Source of the DNA: Salibacteraceae bacterium
Lineage (GTDB): Bacteria; Bacteroidota; Bacteroidia; Flavobacteriales_G; Salibacteraceae
Direction: 5' to 3'
Length of the DNA stretch: 10,639 nt
Assembly (NCBI GenBank): GCA_023262195.1
Contig: JALRDM010000229.1
Coordinates: forward strand, 1 to 10,639
Both the position numbers and the translations under genes were made by a program. The notes under the pieces are model-generated. The model was not told where the DNA came from. It worked only from the letters and a program-made list of their open reading frames with translations, and ran no database searches. Of this stretch, positions 1 to 5,335 are shown one piece after another; position 1 is the stretch's first letter; every line of letters begins with the position of its first letter.

Positions 1-574
1 TCATGTCAACCTTGCTAACAACAGCTCTTACTGTATCACCCTTCTTAAAATAATCTGTTGGAATTTGTTCCGATTTAGGCAAAACAAGTTCGTTGCCTTC
101 GTCATCCAGCACAAGAATTTCTCTTTTCCAGATTTGATAGACTTCTCCGGTAATTATATCACCAACTCGGTCTTTGTATTTCTTGTAGATGCTGTCTTTC
201 TCTAGCTCCTGAATTTTTCCTACAAGATTCTGACGCATACTCAGTATTGCTCGTCTTCCGAAGTTTTCAATTTTCAATTCCTCCGAAGCTTCTTCGCCAA
301 CTTCAAAGTCGGGCTCAATTTTTATGGCTTGGGAGTAAGCAATTTCAGTGAGATCATCTTCAACTGCCCCGTCTTCAACGATCATTCGATTTCGCCAAAT
401 CTCTAGGTCACCTTTGTCAGGGTTGATAATAATGTCAAAATTGGAATCATCTTCGAACTCGCGTAAGATCATGTCTCGAATCACATCTTCAAGAATGTGC
501 ATCATAGTTACACGGTCTATGTTCTTAAAATCTTTAAAGTCCTGAAACGACTCAATTAGTTCGTCTGCATTCAT
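1..574 (-). CDS. nusA: Transcription termination/antitermination factor NusA, N-terminal part (partial, runs off left edge)
   Basis: NusA binds RNA polymerase and modulates pausing, intrinsic termination and antitermination in the cytoplasm. The 191 visible codons begin MNADELIESF and contain the NusA N-terminal domain (about residues 1-135), which contacts RNA polymerase, with 'EIWRNRMIVED' and 'GRRAILSMRQNLVGKIQELEKD'. An S1 RNA-binding domain follows from about residue 137 ('VGDIITGEVYQIWKREILVLD'), still incomplete at the edge; the KH domains would lie outside the window. The frame has no stop between 574 and 1. The start is the first ATG after the rimP stop, with no Shine-Dalgarno, which is usual in this phylum. 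It lies 14 bases downstream of rimP, the standard rimP-nusA(-infB) order, so the two are surely co-transcribed. Identity rests on domain order, sequence and neighbour, and I am confident of it. Confidence 0.95.
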   Translation of the reverse strand, partial: MNADELIESFQDFKDFKNIDRVTMMHILEDVIRDMILREFEDDSNFDIIINPDKGDLEIWRNRMIVEDGAVEDDLTEIAYSQAIKIEPDFEVGEEASEELKIENFGRRAILSMRQNLVGKIQELEKDSIYKKYKDRVGDIITGEVYQIWKREILVLDDEGNELVLPKSEQIPTDYFKKGDTVRAVVSKVDM

Positions 575-588
575 GCTATTGCCATTAA

Positions 589-1035
589 TTAGTTAAATAC
601 AATTTTCACTTTCACTTCACTTATTTCATCAGCCCCAAAGTGTTCTTCACGTTCGGGTAATTTTTTCTTTTTTGCTGCTGGCATTAGCAGTGTTACTCCA
701 TCATTTGCTGTAAGCATTTGACCTTCGACTACCGTGCCATCAGTTTTTTTTAGAGCTACCGTTCTACCAATATTCTTAGCGAATTGCCTTTCTATTTTAA
801 GGGGTCTCCCTAAGCCAGAAGAGGTTACTGAGAGCTCAAAATCTTCAACGTCTCTATCTAGACTGCCTTCAATGTGCCTGCTCAATGACACGCAATGATC
901 GATCCCCACGCCATTATCCCCATCTATTTCCACAAGTATTTTGTTTCCAATACCAATTTGAACCTCAACAAGAAATAGATCCGAACCATCAAGCTTCTCG
1001 GTTACCAATTCTTCTATTCTTCGTTGTGAAATCAT
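589..1035 (-). CDS. rimP: Ribosome maturation factor RimP
   Basis: RimP is a cytoplasmic assembly factor for the 30S ribosomal subunit. The 148-residue product has the family length. It shows the N-terminal alpha/beta domain ('DLFLVEVQIGIGNKILVEIDGD') and the signature that closes it, 'ELSVTSSGLGRPLK' (about residues 67-80; the usual form is VSSPGLDRPL, so the proline is replaced by serine). A C-terminal SH3-like domain of basic and acidic strands follows. I choose ATG at 1035. The longer reading from TTG at 1050 would begin inside the U-tract of the terminator at 1049-1076 and adds only five residues. GGAG lies just 2 bases before this ATG, too close to be a good ribosome site, so translation may depend on the overlapping leader frame (ATGA at 1035-1032). 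nusA follows 14 bases downstream. Confidence 0.95.
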   Translation of the reverse strand: MISQRRIEELVTEKLDGSDLFLVEVQIGIGNKILVEIDGDNGVGIDHCVSLSRHIEGSLDRDVEDFELSVTSSGLGRPLKIERQFAKNIGRTVALKKTDGTVVEGQMLTANDGVTLLMPAAKKKKLPEREEHFGADEISEVKVKIVFN

Positions 1036-1082
1036 CTCTCCGTACGGCAAAAAAAAGAGGCCATTTGGTCGGCCTCACACAT
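1032..1082 (-). CDS. Candidate 16-codon leader peptide upstream of rimP
   Basis: A short frame reading MCEADQMASFFCRTER starts at ATG 1082, four bases after AGGA (1090-1087), one of the few Shine-Dalgarno-like sequences in the window. It reads through both arms and the U-tract of the terminator at 1049-1076, and its TGA (1034-1032) overlaps the rimP ATG as ATGA, the classic arrangement for translational coupling. Seen directly: start, upstream AGGA, lack of internal stops, stop/start overlap. Inferred: that it is translated and that ribosomes crossing the hairpin would prevent termination. The peptide has no run of a single regulatory amino acid as in the trp or his leaders. A chance reading frame this short is quite possible, so confidence is low. 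Confidence 0.3.
   Translation of the reverse strand: MCEADQMASFFCRTER
1049..1076 (-). terminator. Intrinsic terminator in the rimP leader
   Basis: On the minus strand GAGGCC (1076-1071) and GGCCTC (1062-1057) form a 6-bp GC-rich stem with an 8-base loop, followed at once by eight T (1056-1049). This is a textbook rho-independent terminator. It lies 55 bases after the stop of the MORN-repeat gene, which it would terminate, but it ends only 13 bases before the rimP ATG. Any rimP transcript begun at the promoter candidate at 1107-1100 must cross it, so it may also act as an attenuator. The plus strand lacks a T-run after the stem. Confidence 0.75.
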
Positions 1083-1099
1083 CTTTTCCTATTTCACGG

Positions 1100-1107
1100 C
1101 AAATATA
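1100..1107 (-). promoter_or_regulatory. rimP: Promoter -7 element candidate for rimP-nusA
   Basis: TATATTTG on the minus strand matches all fixed positions of the Bacteroidota -7 consensus TAnnTTTG. Transcription would start near 1094, giving about 60 bases of leader before rimP that contain the leader frame and the terminator. The partner -33 element is poor: the nearest TTG upstream is 24 bases away, slightly more than the usual spacing. The site sits in the only non-coding gap between the convergently read-in MORN-repeat gene and rimP, where an operon promoter is expected. Confidence 0.45.
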
Positions 1108-1130
1108 TGCATTTGCTTATTGATTTCGCA

Positions 1131-2753
1131 TCAATTTCGTAAGCCGTTTTTATAGGTGGATTGATTGACGACTTTACCCTCCTCATCGTAGCTGACTACC
1201 TTACCGTGTAACATACCTTCCTTATAGTTACGTACGCTAATAAGATTGCCTTTCTTATCCCACATTTGGCTCTTTCCATCCAGTAAATCAAGGTTGTAGC
1301 TTTCTTGTCTCATTTTTGCTCCATGAGGATGATAATAGATGCATTTTCCATCTTTTGAACCATTGCTGTAATTACAAGTGTAGTCGATGTTTCCGGCTTC
1401 ATAATAGTATGTCCAAGCTCCTTCTTTTAGCCCACTGTTGTTGTAAGAACCTTCTTCACGCATCTTCCCATTTTGGTAACCGTATTTCCACTCACCAGCT
1501 TTTTGTCCCTCTTTTCGAGTGCCGCTGTAGTTCATTTTTCCGTTTGGAAACCAACCCTTCCACTCACCGTCCATCACGCCCAGTTTATAGACACCTAGGT
1601 CTTTCATTTGACCATTTTGATACCAGCTAGACCATTCTCCATTTTCTTTTCCAGAATCGAAATCGCCTTCTTGAAGTATTTGGCCCGTTTCGAAATAAAT
1701 CTTCCAGTGGCCATGCTTTTTATCCTTTGAGTACAGCCCATTTTTCCATAGTTGCCCCTCACGATAATACATTTTCCATTCACCTTCTCTTTGATTCTTT
1801 TCGAACATGCCTGTCGCTTCAATTTGGCCGTTGTCATAATAGTAAGTCCAGATACCATGCTGTAGACCATCTTGAAATTCGCCAATCATTTCAGGCTTGC
1901 CATTTTCAAAATTCCAAGTCCATTGACCATGTTTGCTACCCTTTTTATACCGCCCAGAAACGCTTATTTCACCGTTGCGATGCCAGCTTTTATAAGGCCC
2001 GTCAAGTATGTTTTTGTCATAACTGACGTCCTTTTGTGGTTGGCCATCATCATAGTAATAGTGCCAAACGCCATTTTTTTCATTCTTAATAAGTGTACCC
2101 TCCATTTCGGTACTTGCATTGGTATAGAAGTACTGTGCATTGCCAGTGAATGTCGAGTCTTGAATGACCAATTGGGCTTTCAATGGTCCAGACTCATAGT
2201 ACTCATAAAGAATTCCTTCACCTTTAGAAAGGGTTTGCTTGAAGTTTTTATCCCATCCATTACGGGGTTTGGCTCTGCCGTTGTCGTATTTTATTTCCTT
2301 CCACTTATCACCCTCTGCGAACCAAAATACCCAATCACCTTGAGGTACATCATAAAAGTATTGACCTTTTTTAGCCATATTTCCGTTGGGATGCCATTCC
2401 TTATAGATACTGTCCCGTAAGGATGCGAGCAACCCATTTTGATAAAGGAGTTTAAAATAACCCTCGCTTTGCCTCTGACCGTTATTATACCAGTAAATTA
2501 CCTGACCACTGAGGTGTCCGTTGTTGAAGTTTGATTGCTCTTGTTTTTGCCCATTCTCATAGTAATAGGTCCATGTGCCATGTTTTTTTCCTAAAAGGAA
2601 ATCACCTTCGCTGTATTTCTGCTTTTGCTCATCATCATAGTAGTCCACATAGTGCTCTAGTTCAATATTTGCCTTTTTCGTATCCGTGGGCTGAGTTAAG
2701 GCGATTGATGAGCCAAAAAGCATTGGCACCAATAGAAAAACGATCCGTCTCAT
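1131..2753 (-). CDS. Exported protein built of about 20 MORN (YwqK-type) repeats
   Basis: The 540-residue product starts with a Sec signal peptide (MRRIVFLLVPMLFGSSIALT). From about residue 35 to the end it consists of repeats of roughly 24 residues with the pattern (E/T)WxxYYxNGQxxxxGxYxxGxxxG. I count about twenty, regular from about residue 215 onward and more diverged, with insertions, between about residues 85 and 200. Such MORN_2 repeats form an elongated beta-sheet; in bacteria their partners are mostly unknown. Databases often label this family 'toxin-antitoxin system YwqK family antitoxin', but nothing here supports an antitoxin role: the protein is exported and no toxin gene is adjacent. 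No cysteine follows the signal region, so it is not an obvious lipoprotein. An in-frame TTG at 2762 exists, but ATG at 2753 gives the proper signal peptide. It seems to be transcribed alone, ending at the terminator at 1049-1076. Confidence 0.9.
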   Translation of the reverse strand: MRRIVFLLVPMLFGSSIALTQPTDTKKANIELEHYVDYYDDEQKQKYSEGDFLLGKKHGTWTYYYENGQKQEQSNFNNGHLSGQVIYWYNNGQRQSEGYFKLLYQNGLLASLRDSIYKEWHPNGNMAKKGQYFYDVPQGDWVFWFAEGDKWKEIKYDNGRAKPRNGWDKNFKQTLSKGEGILYEYYESGPLKAQLVIQDSTFTGNAQYFYTNASTEMEGTLIKNEKNGVWHYYYDDGQPQKDVSYDKNILDGPYKSWHRNGEISVSGRYKKGSKHGQWTWNFENGKPEMIGEFQDGLQHGIWTYYYDNGQIEATGMFEKNQREGEWKMYYREGQLWKNGLYSKDKKHGHWKIYFETGQILQEGDFDSGKENGEWSSWYQNGQMKDLGVYKLGVMDGEWKGWFPNGKMNYSGTRKEGQKAGEWKYGYQNGKMREEGSYNNSGLKEGAWTYYYEAGNIDYTCNYSNGSKDGKCIYYHPHGAKMRQESYNLDLLDGKSQMWDKKGNLISVRNYKEGMLHGKVVSYDEEGKVVNQSTYKNGLRN

Positions 2754-2759
2754 TGATTT

Positions 2760-2767
2760 CAAAACTA
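2760..2767 (-). promoter_or_regulatory. Weak -7 promoter candidate for the MORN-repeat gene
   Basis: TAGTTTTG on the minus strand fits TAnnTTTG and ends 6 bases before the ATG at 2753, so transcription would begin at or next to the start codon (a leaderless or nearly leaderless mRNA). No TTTG or TTG occurs at the proper -33 distance upstream, so this may be chance. Confidence 0.2.
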
Positions 2768-2836
2768 GGGCTGGCTTTGCATGGGAGGATTTAGAAAATC
2801 AAAAGTTTTAACGCATCCATGTTAGTTTGATTATGG

Positions 2837-2869
2837 TTTGTTTGATAGCAATGAAAAACACTTCATTTG
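2837..2869 (+). promoter_or_regulatory. Promoter candidate for the enoyl-CoA hydratase gene
   Basis: TTTG at 2837-2840 (repeated at once at 2841-2844) is followed after 21 bases by TTCATTTG at 2862-2869, one mismatch from the Bacteroidota -7 consensus TAnnTTTG. Transcription would start around 2875, about 10 bases before the ATG at 2885. It lies in the 131-base divergent gap, where a plus-strand promoter must be, but the mismatch keeps confidence low. Confidence 0.3.
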
Positions 2870-2884
2870 CACAAAAGAAATGCG

Positions 2885-3643
2885 ATGACCGAAGCATATG
2901 TGAAATCCGAAATTTCAGGAAAGACACAGGTAATAGAGTTTTTTCACCCAAGCAGTAATTCTTTACCCGGAGCGATACTATCTGATATTGCCAACGCAAT
3001 AACCGAAGCAGGTAAAAATGACAATGCTCGTTGCATACTCCTTAAAAGTAGAGGAGATAGAGCATTCTGTGCTGGGGCAAGCTTTGATGAGTTGGTGGCG
3101 ATTAAGGACGCTGAAGGTGGGCTGGAATTTTTCACAGGTTTTGCGAAGGTGATCAATGCGATACGCACATGTCCAAAACTTGTGATAGGCAGAGTACAGG
3201 GCAAAGCAGTAGGTGGTGGAGTAGGTATAGCTAGTGCAGTAGACTATTGTTTTGCAACCCAACACTCAGCTATTAAGTTATCTGAGCTAGCAATTGGGAT
3301 AGGTCCTTTCGTAGTAGGGCCAGCGGTAGAAAGAAAAATGGGGAAGTCGGCCTTTACTGAGTTAGCCATTGATGCGAGTGAATGGAGATCAGCCGAATGG
3401 GCAGCCCAACGAGGACTATATAATTATGTAGGTGCCGACATTGCTAAAATGGATGCGGAGTTGAGCCAATTTATATCACGCGTGGAGAAGTATAGTCCTG
3501 AAGCAATAGGGGAGCTTAAAACAATATTTTGGCTAGGAACGGAACATTGGAACGACCTGCTCGTTGATCGAGCGAAAATAAGTGGTCGGTTAGTTCTTTC
3601 TGACTTTACAATCAACGCCATCAACAAGTTTAAATCGAAATAA
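2885..3643 (+). CDS. Enoyl-CoA hydratase/isomerase (crotonase) family protein
   Basis: Crotonase-fold enzymes act on acyl-CoA thioesters in the cytoplasm, for example hydrating enoyl-CoA in fatty-acid or leucine breakdown. The 252-residue product has the family length. It shows the first oxyanion-hole segment FCAGAS (residues 61-66), the second GGGVG (110-114) and the SELAIGIGP segment (133-141). Compared with rat mitochondrial enoyl-CoA hydratase, the second catalytic glutamate (E164) is kept as E134, while the first (E144) is replaced by G114; the 20-residue spacing agrees exactly. Loss of that glutamate and the following 'GPFVVGPAVERKMG' recall bacterial methylglutaconyl-CoA hydratase-like (LiuC/AtuE) members, so leucine or isoprenoid degradation is possible, but the substrate cannot be read from sequence. 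I take ATG 2885 over the in-frame TTG 2867, which lies inside the candidate promoter. The next gene follows after 22 bases. Confidence 0.9.
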   Translation: MTEAYVKSEISGKTQVIEFFHPSSNSLPGAILSDIANAITEAGKNDNARCILLKSRGDRAFCAGASFDELVAIKDAEGGLEFFTGFAKVINAIRTCPKLVIGRVQGKAVGGGVGIASAVDYCFATQHSAIKLSELAIGIGPFVVGPAVERKMGKSAFTELAIDASEWRSAEWAAQRGLYNYVGADIAKMDAELSQFISRVEKYSPEAIGELKTIFWLGTEHWNDLLVDRAKISGRLVLSDFTINAINKFKSK

Positions 3644-3665
3644 ATCCAACTAAACCTAACTAAAT

Positions 3666-4637
3666 ATGAAGCACGGATTGATTATGGGTGCTTTATTAGC
3701 AACAGTATCTTTATTAAATGCACAAGATGCAGCACCAGAAGAAGCGCCAGAAGCGGCAGAAGGTCCTTGGAAGAAAGGTGGCGTAGGCTCGCTTAATTTC
3801 TCTCAAACCTACCTTTCGAATTGGCAGGGTGGAGGTCAGAGCGCTATTAACGGTACAGTTTTACTCAGCCTTTACGCTAACTACGCAGAGAATAACTGGA
3901 CTTGGGATAATTCTTTCGATGCCGCTTATGGTCAAACCTTAATCGGAGAATTAAGTACTCCAGGTAACGTATTTCAAAAAACAGACGATAGAGTAGAAAT
4001 TACCTCAAAGCTTGGCCGAAAGACACCATTGAATAACATATTTTGGGCAACCATGGCTACGTTTAGAACTCAATGGGACGCAGGCTATGACTGCGGTTCA
4101 ACTCCTTTTCCTCTGATATCAGATCCGTTCGCACCAGCTTACGTTCTTATCGGTACTGGTATTGATTATGAGCCAAGCGAGGCGTTTAGTATAGATCTCT
4201 CGCCAATCACCTCAAAGATTACAATCGTTGATAATCAGCGATTGGCTAACGCGGGTGCATTTGGTGTGACCGCTGCTGAATACGATGCGGCTGGAAATAT
4301 CATTACTGAAGGTGAAATGGTGAGATTTGAGATTGGTGGCCTTTTAAAGTTACAGTATACTAAAGAAATTTTAGAGAATGTGCAGTTGACCACTAGGGCT
4401 GATTTCTTCGCCAATTACCTTGAAAATGTAGGTAACATCGATGTAAACTGGGAGACCTTAATCGCCATGAAGATCAACAAGTACCTCACCGCAAGCCTTA
4501 CAACACACCTAATCTATGATGATGATATTAAAGTGGCGGTAGACCGCAGTGGCGATGGAGTTGATGACGGATTTGGACCGCGAATTCAGTTCAAAGAAGT
4601 GTTCGGTCTTGGGCTCTCTCATCAATTTAATCAATAA
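3666..4637 (+). CDS. DUF3078 outer-membrane beta-barrel family protein
   Basis: The function of this family, found mainly in Bacteroidota, is unknown; it is predicted to be an outer-membrane barrel. The 323-residue product has a signal peptide with likely cleavage after LLNAQ (residue 20), then a short acidic Ala/Glu/Pro linker (21-32). The family hallmarks follow: 'SLNFSQTYLSNWQGGGQ' (42-58), 'WDNSFDAAYG' (80-89), the 'ISDPFAPAYVLIGTGIDYEP' stretch (151-170), 'DLSPITSKITIV' (177-188) and the closing 'IQFKEVFGLGLSHQF' (307-321). The last is an amphipathic strand ending in an aromatic residue close to the C-terminus, as barrel proteins do. An Asp/Gly-rich loop, DRSGDGVDD (293-301), resembles calcium-binding loops. 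It lies 22 bases after the crotonase gene and is probably co-transcribed with it. Its last 11 bases overlap the end of the convergent DUF2461 gene. Confidence 0.9.
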   Translation: MKHGLIMGALLATVSLLNAQDAAPEEAPEAAEGPWKKGGVGSLNFSQTYLSNWQGGGQSAINGTVLLSLYANYAENNWTWDNSFDAAYGQTLIGELSTPGNVFQKTDDRVEITSKLGRKTPLNNIFWATMATFRTQWDAGYDCGSTPFPLISDPFAPAYVLIGTGIDYEPSEAFSIDLSPITSKITIVDNQRLANAGAFGVTAAEYDAAGNIITEGEMVRFEIGGLLKLQYTKEILENVQLTTRADFFANYLENVGNIDVNWETLIAMKINKYLTASLTTHLIYDDDIKVAVDRSGDGVDDGFGPRIQFKEVFGLGLSHQFNQ

Positions 4638-5295
4638 GCGGAGCCAAAAGAAAGTTTCGTAGGTCGGCCCCTGCTTCAAATCGCGTGAAGAGCGCTTCGA
4701 TAAGCCCATCATCCGTGATTAGTTTTGGGTCGATTTCAGAATAGTAGTAAAACTGCTTATTTGCTATTAACGGCTGCTCATCTTGAATTTCAGCAAATTG
4801 AGGAGGCAGCCGTATGTTTTTATCACCCCTTACCTCGCCAAAGTATTTTACAAAAGTTTTGTCCGATATGAGACGTTCAAACTCTTTTTGATTGTAAAGA
4901 ATCTCCTGCCGAATCGAATATAACTGCTCTTTGTCGGGCATATAAACACCGCCATAGATTCTGATATGGTCTGCACTCAATTCGACATACATTCCAACCA
5001 GTGTCTTTTCTTTTCTTCCACCCCTACCTATGACGGCTGATACATTGGTCTTATAAGGTGTTTTATCTTTTGAGAACCGTATATCTCGGTAAATTCTGAA
5101 GATGGCATCTTTGGGTTGAATGGTGCATTGTGGGTCATATTCCTGCATCTTCACAATAAGCTCTGAAACAAATGCCTCAAAGGGCCTTTTCACGTGTTTT
5201 TCGTAGCGCTTTTTGTTTGCTGTAAACCATTCTCGATTGTTGTTTTGTTTTAATTCTTCAAAAAACTTGGTAAACTCTTTTGTAAAGTGACTCAT
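4627..5295 (-). CDS. DUF2461 domain-containing protein (TIGR02453 family)
   Basis: This is a conserved cytoplasmic protein of unknown function. The 222-residue product covers the whole family length. It shows the family motifs 'NNNREWFTANKKRYE' (18-32), 'FRIYRDIRFSKDKTPYKTN' (66-84) and 'GGVYMPDKEQLYSIRQEI' (115-132), with the conserved Arg/Asp/Lys cluster intact. There is no signal peptide or membrane segment. The start is ATG 5295, 40 bases after the kinase stop; with no terminator between, it is probably the last gene of the AsmA-kinase transcript. Its stop lies inside the end of the DUF3078 gene on the other strand. The family assignment is firm, the biochemical role unknown. Confidence 0.88.
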   Translation of the reverse strand: MSHFTKEFTKFFEELKQNNNREWFTANKKRYEKHVKRPFEAFVSELIVKMQEYDPQCTIQPKDAIFRIYRDIRFSKDKTPYKTNVSAVIGRGGRKEKTLVGMYVELSADHIRIYGGVYMPDKEQLYSIRQEILYNQKEFERLISDKTFVKYFGEVRGDKNIRLPPQFAEIQDEQPLIANKQFYYYSEIDPKLITDDGLIEALFTRFEAGADLRNFLLAPLID

Positions 5296-5335
5296 GCTAC
5301 TTGGATATTAAATAGGATTGGCTTTCAAGCAATTA

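Noticed and set aside
572..584. Tiny frame ATG GCA ATA GCA TGA just before nusA
   Set aside because: Four codons overlapping the nusA ATG is too short to judge; rimP already ends 14 bases upstream and can supply coupled ribosomes.
1872..2420. 182-codon open frame on the plus strand, hydrophobic and seemingly membrane-like
   Set aside because: It lies wholly antisense to the MORN-repeat gene. The Tyr/Trp/Asn/Gly-rich repeats read as Ile/Val/Phe/Pro on the other strand, and there is no promoter or domain to support it.
1131..2753. Antitoxin of a toxin-antitoxin pair (YwqK label)
   Set aside because: The label is inherited from database naming of MORN_2 repeats. The protein is exported, large and unaccompanied by a toxin gene.
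3648..3664. AACTAAA repeated twice in the gap before the DUF3078 gene
   Set aside because: Two copies of a 7-base AT-rich word in a 22-base gap are easily chance, and no regulatory meaning is apparent.
4612..4645. GGCTC/GAGCC inverted repeat at the DUF3078-DUF2461 junction as a bidirectional terminator
   Set aside because: The loop is 24 bases, the stem only 5 bp, and no T-run follows on either strand.
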